A program made the translations under genes and the position numbers. A DNA stretch of 64,000 nucleotides, from positions 2,046,001 to 2,110,000 of the forward strand of contig NZ_CP007212.1 in the NCBI RefSeq assembly GCF_001411805.1, in the 5' to 3' direction. Origin of the DNA: Burkholderia plantarii. Its GTDB lineage: Bacteria; Pseudomonadota; Gammaproteobacteria; Burkholderiales; Burkholderiaceae. Shown here piece after piece: positions 32,570-42,657 of the stretch (within the stretch, counting starts at the first letter, position 1; every line of letters begins with the position of its first letter). Below the pieces are notes generated by a model. The model ran no database searches and had not been told where the DNA came from. It was given only the letters and a program-made list of their open reading frames with translations.

Positions 32570-35500
32570 TGCGCGCCCCCCTTCACAGGCCTACGCGAAC
32601 GTCCGGATGACGCCGCAGAATGCTGAACAGTGTCCGTCTCTCTCAACCCCCTGTACTCAACCCCATCGATTTCCCGGGCATCGCGCCGGTTCATCTGCGT
32701 TGCGAATTCCCTGCGAACTTGCCCCATGGGACCAGCGGATCGCCATCCTCGCATAGCGCCAACTAACACCAGCCGATCCATCGCACGGCTGACGGCGACA
32801 TTCAGTCTGTTGGGGCGTGACATGAAACCCTCGCGAATAGTGTTCGCTCCAGCTTCCACTCTCCCGTCGCAGTTGTTTCGCACCAACGAAAGGATGACTA
32901 CAGGATTCTCTTTGCCCTGATAGCTGTCAACGGTATCAATCTTGATTGTCGAACGCATGCCGTCGCTTATAAAGGCACTGCGGAGTTTTTGACGAACCAG
33001 TTCACACTGCGCGCGATAGGTGCAGATGATACCGATGGCATGCGCGTGCTCGGTCTGTGTCTCAATCCATTCGCGAAACGCGGTGTGTTGATCCCATTCC
33101 TTAACCAGATCAACGATCAGTTCCGCTTCAATGGGGTTGTTGATGGCATATTTGCGACTGTCGGGTTCGTTTTGATGAGCAAGTTCACCAAACTTATCAG
33201 TCGTGAACCACGCTAACGGCTTATCGAGTGTAGTTGGAAGACATTCCGTCGGAATAATAAGATCGGTTCTACCGTGCGTCAGCGTACCGCCGTAGAACGC
33301 TTCCGAGGCGATGCTCCCGATCGGCGATAGCATACGATACTGTTCGGTGAGTGTGTGGCCTGCCGCAGTGCCGTAACCTGAACTGAAAACTCGTTCGAAG
33401 TCGCTCATGACAACCTGACGTTCGTTGGTCGAGATTATCTTTGCTACATGCTTTACCACCTCTGGACGGTGTGTCGGTTCGAGCTGGCAATGATCCCCCA
33501 CGAGAACGATCCAACGCCCGGCCTGCAGCGGAACTGCCAGTTCGCTTGCGGTGCATCGCGCGGCCTCGTCCACGACGACCAGGTCGAAGGAAGTGGACGT
33601 CAACCCTAGCGAGGATCGCCCCAATCCGACACAAGTACCGACGACAATTTGCCTGGTGCCGGCAAGAAACGTCTCAAAGGTTCTCTCCCGAGTCGAGACG
33701 CTGCCGACAAAGTCGCGCGCGAGGTTCGCTATATCCCGGAAATGTTCCAACTTTGAGGCGTTTGTAAATCCAGCCTGGCCTGCGATATCGAGCGCTACAT
33801 CAACGAGGTCGTCCGATGCGACGATGTCCTTGATGTCGAGCGGATGCGCGAGCTTCCCGACCAGCAATTCGAGAGTTTGACGCAGGCCCGATTCGCGCGG
33901 ATCTGCAGACGAGTCTGACGATTCACCCTGGATTTGTTCCAGACGCTCAACGACTGGCCGAATGAGCGTCTCGAGAATGATCAGTTGCTCAAGGAGGTTA
34001 TCTGGAATTCCGAGTACGCTACCGGCCAGACGCAGACGAACCGACTGATCCGCCCGAAACCGGTCCTTGAAAAGACCTTCGACCTTTCCCGTGTGGTAAG
34101 CCAGCAATCGGTCCGAGACATTACTCTCATGCCCTACTCTTAACAGGCTTGGCGTTTCTCCCGCCTCATGAAAAAGCTTAACCACCGCTTCGGCTGCACC
34201 ATTCACAGCCTCGTGTGACTGGCTGGCGACGAGCACGTTGCGAGCCAATCCCTGTGTGAGAGCGAAGTGCACCAGAGCTCCTATGAATCGCGTCTTTCCA
34301 GTTCCGGGAGGACCCTGGAGCAAACCGACCGGCCGCGTTTCAAGGAGTTTCGAGAGCGCTTCTGCCTGGACCTTATTCAGCCCGTACCGCGCAGCCAGGT
34401 CAGATGGTTCGGCCGCCACGGGGCGTCTGGCTACGGAGTCCGCGCTTCTCTTATCGAAGACATCAATAAGGTCAGGGTACCGCGCCTCGCGGGAGAGCAA
34501 TCGCATGGTAGCGTCCCGGCGCCGCGAGCGGCTCGTGATCTCAAAGTGACTTTCGAACTTCAACCGTTGCCCGTCGGCCACTAACCCTTCCCCTGTCTTC
34601 CCGCCCCACTTGCGGACATCAATCTCAAGCAGGTTCGCCGTAGACGTGATCAGGTCAAGCTGTCCAATGCGCGTCCATCGACCGCCTTTGTCCAATCGGC
34701 AGACTGTAACTGTGTCTTCCCGGCCGAACTCAAACGTCCCGGAGTCCAGATCGAATGAAACAATGTGTCGTTGCGTCTGAGGCTTATAAGCGCTTGGACC
34801 GGTCGCCTCACCCTCGATGACAAATTCCGCTTCCGAATCGATCAGGTGACGCCAAAGCGCCTGGACGTTAAGTTGTCCTGACTCGGACTGGGACGAAATC
34901 TTCTCTTCAAGCTCGTCAGCTGAAACTTCAGACGGGGGCTCAGCGTCTTCGCTGACATCGTCCCCGGCGGATGTCTGACGGTCGGCCTCGGTATTTAGCG
35001 CCAGTCCGTAGGCCGCATCCCATGCCTCCGCGATATCCTTGTCGGACAAGACATTCTCGAGATCGCTGAAATCGTCTCGATCCGCAGCTACAAGCGTGAG
35101 CTCCGCAGAAATTGCTGCGAATTCCCATCGCGCGATACTCGTGATCTGTTTCTGGTCAATGGATTCCCGGCGTACGGAAACTGCTTGCCTCCGGCCGTCC
35201 AGCTGAAAGATCAGTTGTTCGACTGCACCGCGAATACGTAACTGCCTTCCGCCGGGCGTAACCCGGAATGCCAGGGATCCCTCGTCCGAGAGGAATGGAC
35301 GTGTATCAGTTGCGCAAACACGCAGGGCAATCTCACGGACAGCGTTGTCGGTGGTTGTGTCGAGAATGAAATCGAGCGCCTCTGCAAGCGGCAGTAGTGT
35401 TCCATTCTTCGGCGACTCGGTGCGGATCTTCACAATGGCTTCGTTAAGCCTCGCCAATCCGCCGGCTGCCATGTTTGCACCGGCGACAACTTCCTCGACA

Positions 35501-37569
35501 ATACATGTTACGGCGTAACAGTCTCGCTCGAAGCGCCCCCCTGTCATTGGGGCATATGCCCGCGATATTTTCTCTCCGTCATCGATGTGGACAAAATCAA
35601 GAAGATCCACGAGAAGCGGCCGCGGCGATTCTTCAGCGATAACGAGGATGTTTTCAGGCTTAATGTCACCGTGGGCGATCTTTTTCTCGTGAAGGGACAC
35701 CACCGTAGCAATGAACGATCGCAGGAAGGCAAGCCCAAACTCAGCCTCCGTCCACGGAAGATCGGAGGTTGACATGGATTGGGCGAGATTTGGGCTGTCG
35801 ACAAAATCCTGAATCAGTACAACCGCATCACCAAGCCAAATGGCTCGCAGAATTCCTGCGCATCCCGCGGGGCGCTCGATGATCATGCTTTCCGCCTGCT
35901 CAAGGAACCCCAACAACCTTGGCGCCTCGCGAGTCTGGTCGCCCCACCCTTCGCGCTTCCACATTTTCACAAGGACCGACTTCCCTTCAGAAACGCTTCG
36001 CCACATCGCAATATTCGCGTCATCTCTGATGTCTTCGACGACGGGATACTCACGCACGAGCTTCATTTGTGACGATATCGTGCGGAATCGATCGAGCCCT
36101 TTCAGAACCTCCGCAGCTGAGGGTTTGGATTCCAGAGCTAGATTGAGCGCTTCGAGCATCGTGGACGCGTCGGCGTATCGATCGTCCGCAGACCACGCGA
36201 GCGAACGCTCAAACCAATTGTGCAGGGTTTCGAATGCATCATCCTTGTCCACTGACGCGTCCCATTCGGGAGGATTGTCAGCGGTCGCTACAGGAGGACA
36301 GGCAAAGAGCAATCGATGAGCAACACACCCCAGCAGAAAAACGTCTTTCGTTCGGGAGTCGACGTCGAGTCCGAACGCGTCTTCCGGGAGTCTCACCGTA
36401 GACAGGAACTGATAGCGGTGACTGCCGAGGGATTTCACGTCTTGAAAGCTCGCGGACATCAGATGCGACAGCCGAACAAGGGACGGTGGTTCTATCCAGA
36501 CGCTGTGCGCGCCGATATCAAGGTGTGATGCGTTAAGACGGTGCATCAACGCGGCCCTGTGTACGATCTGGCGAACAAGCTCGATCCGCGTTTCACGCGG
36601 GAACTCGCAAATCTGGTTGCGACTCAGATCCAGAAGACGCTGCAACCTCTTTCGACGGTCGAAGACCTCCCAATATTCGATGCCTTTTTCATCATCGTCG
36701 GTGCGGGGCTGCAGAATCGAGGTTTCAAATTCAGCATTTCGATCGTTAAGCCAGGCGATGATTTCGCGTTCGCGTCCCGCAATCTCACGGCGACCTTCCT
36801 CGTTCTGGAATCGTGTCTCCGCCTTTGTAAAGTCCCAGCGTCGCAATAGTCCTGTTGCACCACCGGCTGCGTTATCTGCGACATCGTATTCACGATAAAT
36901 CTGCTTTGGATGTTCGAACGTGTAGGCATCCGACAAAGCCTGAAAGCTTCCGTACCGGCGACTTGATGGCTTGAAGTATCCCTCTTTCACGTTAAAAAAC
37001 TGCTGCCACAGGTTCCGCCACGGGTCGGTCGTCAGATCCTTTGAGTGGAATGCAGCAGGAACCCCAGCAAGCATCGCAACCCGTTGCTTCGGGTCTTGAA
37101 GCGCCTTGATGAAAGCATCGAGACAAAATACGCGGTTAATTTCCGTGAGGGCTATTCCTGAACGGTCGTTTGTTCCCGTCAACACCACACAGCCGTCGAC
37201 CTTGGGACACGTTGTCAATCCGTTCAGTTTCGCTCGTGCTGCGGGCGTCTTCAGATAGCGCTGCAGCATCAGATACAGTTCCCGTGAGTTCGAAAGGATC
37301 TTTTCAACCGGAGACCCACCTTCACGAGCGTTTCCGTTTACGCTCCAGGCTCCCCCGGAACTCGTAATCTTGCCGCGCCAATCTTTCAGGTCTACCGCGA
37401 GTACTCGATCTTCGATCACAAGTATTACGTCGATTTCACGACCGCCATAGGGTAGCGCAAGCTCCAGGTTGGTGAACGCCATCCACCCGCTGGGCAGGTC
37501 AGTCTGCAGTCGGTTGATACCATGTATCTCGCGATCGTGGATGCCACGGCCCTTGTTATAGATTTTCAA
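32566..37569 (-). CDS. NERD nuclease - tandem kinase - SF1 helicase fusion (defence protein)
   Basis: 1667 aa. Order: NERD nuclease-like domain at about 25-165 (GGREIDVILVIEDRVLAVDLKDW holds the E/D/K core at residues 45-62; shown here as positions 42-64). A kinase-like domain about 235-475 has a degenerate loop (HLDIGAHSVWI for HRDxxxxN). A second kinase domain about 500-770 has HGDIKPENILV and VDLLDF in place of DFG. A beta-rich linker follows. The superfamily 1 helicase runs from about 1085 with Walker A LLQGPPGTGKT, motif II VVVDEAARC, then GDHCQLEP, DTVDSYQGKE and NVAVSRAMDRLVLVG. Genes of this COG1112-type helicase with kinase or nuclease domains occur in antiphage systems such as Mokosh; this exact architecture I cannot assign. 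Start overlaps the small upstream gene. Confidence 0.88.
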   Translation of the reverse strand: MKIYNKGRGIHDREIHGINRLQTDLPSGWMAFTNLELALPYGGREIDVILVIEDRVLAVDLKDWRGKITSSGGAWSVNGNAREGGSPVEKILSNSRELYLMLQRYLKTPAARAKLNGLTTCPKVDGCVVLTGTNDRSGIALTEINRVFCLDAFIKALQDPKQRVAMLAGVPAAFHSKDLTTDPWRNLWQQFFNVKEGYFKPSSRRYGSFQALSDAYTFEHPKQIYREYDVADNAAGGATGLLRRWDFTKAETRFQNEEGRREIAGREREIIAWLNDRNAEFETSILQPRTDDDEKGIEYWEVFDRRKRLQRLLDLSRNQICEFPRETRIELVRQIVHRAALMHRLNASHLDIGAHSVWIEPPSLVRLSHLMSASFQDVKSLGSHRYQFLSTVRLPEDAFGLDVDSRTKDVFLLGCVAHRLLFACPPVATADNPPEWDASVDKDDAFETLHNWFERSLAWSADDRYADASTMLEALNLALESKPSAAEVLKGLDRFRTISSQMKLVREYPVVEDIRDDANIAMWRSVSEGKSVLVKMWKREGWGDQTREAPRLLGFLEQAESMIIERPAGCAGILRAIWLGDAVVLIQDFVDSPNLAQSMSTSDLPWTEAEFGLAFLRSFIATVVSLHEKKIAHGDIKPENILVIAEESPRPLLVDLLDFVHIDDGEKISRAYAPMTGGRFERDCYAVTCIVEEVVAGANMAAGGLARLNEAIVKIRTESPKNGTLLPLAEALDFILDTTTDNAVREIALRVCATDTRPFLSDEGSLAFRVTPGGRQLRIRGAVEQLIFQLDGRRQAVSVRRESIDQKQITSIARWEFAAISAELTLVAADRDDFSDLENVLSDKDIAEAWDAAYGLALNTEADRQTSAGDDVSEDAEPPSEVSADELEEKISSQSESGQLNVQALWRHLIDSEAEFVIEGEATGPSAYKPQTQRHIVSFDLDSGTFEFGREDTVTVCRLDKGGRWTRIGQLDLITSTANLLEIDVRKWGGKTGEGLVADGQRLKFESHFEITSRSRRRDATMRLLSREARYPDLIDVFDKRSADSVARRPVAAEPSDLAARYGLNKVQAEALSKLLETRPVGLLQGPPGTGKTRFIGALVHFALTQGLARNVLVASQSHEAVNGAAEAVVKLFHEAGETPSLLRVGHESNVSDRLLAYHTGKVEGLFKDRFRADQSVRLRLAGSVLGIPDNLLEQLIILETLIRPVVERLEQIQGESSDSSADPRESGLRQTLELLVGKLAHPLDIKDIVASDDLVDVALDIAGQAGFTNASKLEHFRDIANLARDFVGSVSTRERTFETFLAGTRQIVVGTCVGLGRSSLGLTSTSFDLVVVDEAARCTASELAVPLQAGRWIVLVGDHCQLEPTHRPEVVKHVAKIISTNERQVVMSDFERVFSSGYGTAAGHTLTEQYRMLSPIGSIASEAFYGGTLTHGRTDLIIPTECLPTTLDKPLAWFTTDKFGELAHQNEPDSRKYAINNPIEAELIVDLVKEWDQHTAFREWIETQTEHAHAIGIICTYRAQCELVRQKLRSAFISDGMRSTIKIDTVDSYQGKENPVVILSLVRNNCDGRVEAGANTIREGFMSRPNRLNVAVSRAMDRLVLVGAMRGWRSAGPMGQVRREFATQMNRRDAREIDGVEYRGLRETDTVQHSAASSGRSRRPVKGGAQ

Positions 37570-37973
37570 TTGGCTTTTCTCTCAAATTCCAATTCGATTG
37601 CGACAGCCCGATCTGCACTCGGAGAACGCATGCTGGCCGCGATGATTGTTTTGTGCAGGCGCGCATGCGTAAATCCGCGTGGTCCCGATCGCCAGACGTC
37701 GTGATCCAGATAGTTGACCGCCCTTCCAGGCAATGCGCACAAACCGCCGGCTGCCAGCCGGCCCGCGCAACGAGTCACCCATGTAAACGCGTTGTCGACC
37801 GCTGATGGGTATGCGCATTCACGTAGAGACACTGCTCGTACGACGAGGTCCAACGGATCGTTTTTGCCCCTTTGCCAGATTACGACAGCATATCGGCAAC
37901 TTCGAAACAGATCTTGAGTGCAATTTCGCATGGCGCCAACCTGCAAGGCATGTGGCAGCGGTGCCGCAGTCAC
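37566..37973 (-). CDS. small protein of the defence operon
   Basis: 135 aa from GTG 37973, 5 bp after the stop of the large upstream gene; its own stop overlaps the kinase-helicase ATG (ATGA, 37566-37569). Basic, with five cysteines (NCTQDLF, RSCRYAV, LRECAYP, TRCAGRL, LCALPGR), so metal binding is possible, but no classical zinc motif spacing is seen. No family recognised. The tight spacing on both sides is the main evidence that it is real. Internal Met starts would shorten it. Confidence 0.5.
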   Translation of the reverse strand: MTAAPLPHALQVGAMRNCTQDLFRSCRYAVVIWQRGKNDPLDLVVRAVSLRECAYPSAVDNAFTWVTRCAGRLAAGGLCALPGRAVNYLDHDVWRSGPRGFTHARLHKTIIAASMRSPSADRAVAIELEFERKAN

Positions 37974-37978
37974 AAAGA

Positions 37979-40900
37979 TCAGGACCTCAACCGCCTCTTC
38001 GCTGCCTCAACGTTAAACTCACTGGCCATCTGTCGCCACGACGCGGCGATCTTTCGACACAACTGCTTGGCCCTTTGCCAACGCTCGGGAAGCGCCTGCG
38101 CCCGGAGCAGCCATTCTTCGGAAAGCTGTTCCTCGAGTGCGCCACCATCGAACACCCCCCGTGTCGTAACACCTCGACTGTTGACGACTTCCATGGCCAG
38201 ACCATCCTCAATCTGGCGCGAACCCAGTTTTTCGAGAGCACCGGCCAGCACATCGCCTGGCCAGCGGCCATCGCGCTCAGGCGGGCTGTGCAATAGCACG
38301 GCTCCGATATACTGGTCAGCGACGGCCGCTCTGTCCGACTGCTCAGCAAGTGAGCGAGCCTCGGTTATCCACTCCATCAACAACGGCGTTTGCATCTCGC
38401 CTGCCGCGTTCAGGCCGGGGGGCGTGCGCCAGGTACGAAGGACACGCCAGGCAATAGTGGCATTCGCCTGCTCCAAAGGGTCTGGTGAGTCCTTCTCGGC
38501 ATGCTCGTCCGCCCGGTTCGCGGGCGCATACGCGGCGCAAATTACAGCGATAAACTCATGAGGTTTCTGAGCCATGGTCCGATGAAAGGACAACTGCTCC
38601 CCTTCCCCCAATTCACCCAGAAGGAAAGGAAGGCAACGTAACTCCAGGCTGTCGAGCGCTTCCTGCGATACGTCGTTTTGCTTGCGCAACCAGCTGATGG
38701 TCTCTTTGACGTTGTACCCCAGCATCGGAATCGATTCCCACTTTTCCGCCAGTTGACTCAGCGCTGCGTTCATCACGTCGATCGCAATCCCGGTACTCAA
38801 CATCTTCATGCTCTGGTTAACCAGCTCGGCTGCCCGCCCATGGGCAACAAGCGCGACTGCGATCTCGTCACTGAGTGACTTGTCAGTAGAACGAATGTAT
38901 TGACTTCGCGTCGCCCAATAACGCGATACCGCTGAAGGCGGCTTGTCCTTCAGACTGTCTATTAGCGTCCGGCTGTCTGCCATGTCCGCCAGACAAAGTC
39001 CGAGAGACCATTCCGGCCAGTCACGCGAGACAGTCGCGTCTGAAAGCTGTCTCATCCAGTCGTCACCCGCGAGAGCAAGGCGCGTCGCACAAAGAACCGG
39101 TACGCCCCGTTCGTCACGAGAGGATAGTCGTCCAAACCACCGGTCGAGCAAGGCAAAGATCCCTTCAGTATCCTGAATGCTCTCGGCCGCCTGCTGCGCC
39201 ACGAGATACGGCTGGCGTGCCTTGCAGAACAGATCGTCCACCGCGCCAACACCGCTTTCCAGCACTTTGCGAAGTGCCTGGTCGCGCAATGCCTTTACCT
39301 TCTCCGAAGCCACATTGATGTCAGGTTCAACATCCGCCAGGTCCGGAAGAAATTCGTCGAACAGCCACCTGACTTCCTCCACTACTGTAGAACCCCGGAA
39401 TTCTTGGCCCACTGCGTCCAGCGCGTCAGTTTCGACGGCCGGCATCGCCCAAACTGCGTTCGAAAACCTGCGATGTCTGGCTACCAGCTGCCGTATCCCT
39501 TCTAGGATACCTTCCCTTGTGGACGGAGCGAGATTCGGTGCCCTCGCTGTAGTCGTCAATTGCGTCCGCAGCATCGCGCGATGTTCCGGAGAAAACATCG
39601 GATAGTGGTCGATGAGGATCAGTTGACGCTCGGGAGCGGAATCACTCAAGGTAAGTGCAAAATCGATATAGGCCAGGAACGCTTCCCGTCTGTGTTCATC
39701 GGTCAACGGCGCACGAGTAGACCGTCCAAAGTCTTTCCACACCGGCTCCTGCGTGGGGAAGTTAGTGTCCGAGTTTCGCGGCAGGATAGCCACTGCAAGT
39801 CGCCATGCTACTGTCGGGAATGTTTCTGCAAGGCTGTTCAGGGCGTCCAGGCGCTGGGATAGCGTCGCACTAGTGCCAGGACTCCACGCTAGGAAGATAG
39901 AACGGAGGCTGTTTGATGGCCTGTTCACAATCCTGCCGTCACCTTCGTACTCTACGAGACGCGCAAGCAGGATAGCGATGCGGGTGAGATACGTTGGCTC
40001 CCACGCGAGGCATTCAAGTGCGGATAGAAGTCCCGTATGAAGTACTGGCCCAAAAAAGCCTTTGTCCTCGAATAACGGCTGCAATGTTGCAGGAGAGCCC
40101 TGGAGGGCCTGCTCCAGGGCTTCAACAAAAGGGATAGGTGCCGCCTCAGCCATCGTCGGAAGATTGGATGATAGTGCAGCGAAAAAGCGTGGCTCATCGC
40201 GGAACATCGCAATTCTCCCGACCATCTTGTCCACGAATGCCTGACAACCTCCATACTCGTACGCGATGTGTTCGCTATCCAGCACCTCTTTGAAGGCAGA
40301 AATGCGCAGTATGGTTTCGAGCAAACCATCCCGAAGCCAGTTGGAATGGTCCTGCACCATCACCTCTGCTGGAAGCGTGAGCGGGCCGTCCCACGCGGGA
40401 ACGATCGTCGGATCGATTTGCGCGAAGACAGTTTCGATACATTGCTCCAGCGTCTTCAGGAGAGGCTGCGGTATGCGCTTCGCCGAGAGTGCAAAAGCGA
40501 CTGTCGGCGCAACCACGGAGAGCACGCTGTCCACCCGCTCCAGAAAGGGTGGATCGCTGCGCATGTGGAGACCGATCTCCTGAACAAATGTTTGATAGTC
40601 GACACCGCTCAGGGTCTGGAGAATCTCCTTGTCTTCCGTGGCTCGCTCATCCCACCCCGACGCGAGAACCGCGGGCAGTGTCCTTGCCAGGTGCCCCGGC
40701 TCGCACCACTGCGGCGCGTTCGCGAGGGCATTGCCTTCATGCCGATTCCAGACCGACCAGACAGAAACGCTAGCCCCGCAGGTTCGTGCCTCCTGCTCAG
40801 CACGTTCAGCCTCCATACCCATCGACTGCTGGAGCGCTTCCGCAAAATCCCTTCGAAGTGCGCGCCTGATCGTGACAGGCTTGTGGCTCGGTACAGCATA

Positions 40901-41797
40901 CCCAATAGCGTTCACAACATAATGTCCAGCGTTAGCCAGGATAAACGCTGCTTCGTTGGCGGGCGGCAAAAGGACTGTCACCGGAAGTTGTGTGTCCGCG
41001 ACAGGTTGAAGCGCCAGGATCTTTGCGGCGTCCAGTGACGAAACGACGAGTGAGTTACTAAGCGCGTTCTCAGCCCCCTCCCTCTCGCCCCGCTGTTTGA
41101 GATATGCATAGAGATATCCGGCCGTTTCCGCGGCCGAGTCCGTCAACAGCGTGAGGGTCTGCCCTCTCTGTGGCCGGAACAGCTCATCCGTCGCCTTAGC
41201 GGGTCGCCCTGCCGTAACGAGTTCAGTAGATATCGGGGGACGGTGCTGCGTCGACCAGTTCCACCAGAAAGTCTCCAGCGATACGCCGTACACGCCAGTA
41301 CCAATCTCGAGATGTTCCGCACACCATGCTTCAACGGCGGGGCATTTCTCGATCCACTGCGCTAACGCCGGTGCATCGATGACGTAGACTCGGCCCCAGG
41401 TGTTGCCTGGCAGGTTCGATATTTCCCTCTCCAGCTTTCTGACGTCCTGCAACTTTCTCAACGTCACCGCAACGTATGCAGTTCTACTCTTGTCCCAACC
41501 GTCCGGAACCTCCCTGCGAAAAGACTTTTTCACATCCTTGAGGATCTTGCTTCGGGTCGCATTTTGCGTGCTCAACTCCCAAAGGGCGTTGAACGCCGGC
41601 TCTCCTTCTGTCGCCCGCAGTTGCACATGTCCGTCCCAGCCAGAAAGATTATTCGCGGTTCCGGAATGAAATCCGATCGTCGCGAGCCGATTGGGCACCC
41701 AGCAATATATCAACCGGCGGATAAGCTCACCCAGGAGAGTCGGGCCCCGTTCTGCAGTTGCAAATCGTTCCAGGTCTTCAGTTTTGACCGTTGCCAT
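37979..41797 (-). CDS. PD-(D/E)XK-like, STAND-like large protein, first gene of the defence operon
   Basis: 1272 aa. N-terminal region (about 40-160) has the Mrr-like nuclease pattern: SGWDGHV with Asp55, WELST with Glu74, and Lys84/Lys87 in SKILKDVKK. Such a domain often serves as a DNA-cutting effector. Next is a region like an NTPase start in which the P-loop is degraded (LTLLTDSAAETAGYLYAY, about 214-231, lacks GxxGxGK[ST]). The remaining 1000 residues are helical, repeat-like and Leu/Trp rich, as in sensor arms of STAND defence proteins. No membrane segment. ATG at 41797, ribosome site weak. Head of a four-gene operon with 5-bp or overlapping junctions. Defence role is inference from domains and context. 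Confidence 0.72.
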   Translation of the reverse strand: MATVKTEDLERFATAERGPTLLGELIRRLIYCWVPNRLATIGFHSGTANNLSGWDGHVQLRATEGEPAFNALWELSTQNATRSKILKDVKKSFRREVPDGWDKSRTAYVAVTLRKLQDVRKLEREISNLPGNTWGRVYVIDAPALAQWIEKCPAVEAWCAEHLEIGTGVYGVSLETFWWNWSTQHRPPISTELVTAGRPAKATDELFRPQRGQTLTLLTDSAAETAGYLYAYLKQRGEREGAENALSNSLVVSSLDAAKILALQPVADTQLPVTVLLPPANEAAFILANAGHYVVNAIGYAVPSHKPVTIRRALRRDFAEALQQSMGMEAERAEQEARTCGASVSVWSVWNRHEGNALANAPQWCEPGHLARTLPAVLASGWDERATEDKEILQTLSGVDYQTFVQEIGLHMRSDPPFLERVDSVLSVVAPTVAFALSAKRIPQPLLKTLEQCIETVFAQIDPTIVPAWDGPLTLPAEVMVQDHSNWLRDGLLETILRISAFKEVLDSEHIAYEYGGCQAFVDKMVGRIAMFRDEPRFFAALSSNLPTMAEAAPIPFVEALEQALQGSPATLQPLFEDKGFFGPVLHTGLLSALECLAWEPTYLTRIAILLARLVEYEGDGRIVNRPSNSLRSIFLAWSPGTSATLSQRLDALNSLAETFPTVAWRLAVAILPRNSDTNFPTQEPVWKDFGRSTRAPLTDEHRREAFLAYIDFALTLSDSAPERQLILIDHYPMFSPEHRAMLRTQLTTTARAPNLAPSTREGILEGIRQLVARHRRFSNAVWAMPAVETDALDAVGQEFRGSTVVEEVRWLFDEFLPDLADVEPDINVASEKVKALRDQALRKVLESGVGAVDDLFCKARQPYLVAQQAAESIQDTEGIFALLDRWFGRLSSRDERGVPVLCATRLALAGDDWMRQLSDATVSRDWPEWSLGLCLADMADSRTLIDSLKDKPPSAVSRYWATRSQYIRSTDKSLSDEIAVALVAHGRAAELVNQSMKMLSTGIAIDVMNAALSQLAEKWESIPMLGYNVKETISWLRKQNDVSQEALDSLELRCLPFLLGELGEGEQLSFHRTMAQKPHEFIAVICAAYAPANRADEHAEKDSPDPLEQANATIAWRVLRTWRTPPGLNAAGEMQTPLLMEWITEARSLAEQSDRAAVADQYIGAVLLHSPPERDGRWPGDVLAGALEKLGSRQIEDGLAMEVVNSRGVTTRGVFDGGALEEQLSEEWLLRAQALPERWQRAKQLCRKIAASWRQMASEFNVEAAKRRLRS

Positions 41798-42326
41798 AAT
41801 GTTTGATACCAGTGACTAACCATTCCACGGCGGGTGAACAACGGCGACGCCGCCGATCTCTTGCAACGTACGCGCGGAAGGCTGTTTTTGGATTGTGCGA
41901 CCGGCCAAGATCAGGCTGACGCTGCAGACGACCCCACATGTGGTCCAATCTGGAAATGCCTCGACCTCCCGCGGGAGTCGTTGAGCGCGCCCGGAAAAAC
42001 ACGCTTGCGCATGCGGAGCATATCAGCGGGTCAGAAACATTGCATCTGGGTCGCTTGCCATTCAAAATGCAGTTAGCATGACAAACAAGTTACGGACGTG
42101 GCAGTGGCATTTTCGGACACTGACGAACGTGAGCCGGACACAAGAAGATCGCTCTGTCTAAACGACTGGTGAGATTGTCGGTGCCTGTGCTGCCCGTGGC
42201 CGAAAAGCACAAACCCGAATCGTGGGGCGTGCAGTCGTTGTGAACTACCCCGCGATATCGCAGGCACGGGTATCTGGGCACGGCGATCACGATTGCACGT
42301 TACCCGGTACGCAATGAGGAAACGAA
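41798..42326. other. intergenic region upstream of the defence operon
   Basis: 529 bp, GC lower than the core genome. It must contain the divergent promoters for the defence operon and the 88-aa gene. Open frames here lack ribosome sites or recognisable products. No tRNA, integrase or attachment repeat seen. Confidence 0.5.
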
Positions 42327-42593
42327 ATGAAGCTTGACGAGTACATCGAGCATCTCCAGCGCCTGCAGAAGCAGTATGCGGGGCTAGACATTGAGGTCGC
42401 CCAGAGAAATCCGAGAGTGAACACGGACGCCGGACTCTATGTCGTGCCGGCGAATGCCCCTCGTGTTTGGCCCGTGAAAACAGAGGATTCCCACTTTCAT
42501 TTGATACCACTCGGCGCACAACCACTTGACCCGAACACAAAGCCGGATGGCCTGGGTCCACACGGCGTCATCCTGGTGCTCGACGCGGAATGA
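42327..42593 (+). CDS. small hypothetical protein at the island edge
   Basis: 88 aa. GAGGAAACGAA lies just before the ATG. Soluble, with an N-terminal amphipathic helix (MKLDEYIEHLQRLQKQYAGL, 1-20) followed by a beta/loop region containing HFHLIPLG and a Pro/Gly-rich end. No family recognised; small cargo proteins of this look are common in islands. Divergent from the defence operon; 64 bp before the truncated transporter. Confidence 0.6.
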   Translation: MKLDEYIEHLQRLQKQYAGLDIEVAQRNPRVNTDAGLYVVPANAPRVWPVKTEDSHFHLIPLGAQPLDPNTKPDGLGPHGVILVLDAE

Positions 42594-42657
42594 TTGCTTA
42601 CCAGTCGCTTACCAGCGGCTGGGTGTTTGATGAGTAGAGTTGACCAACGCACAACAA

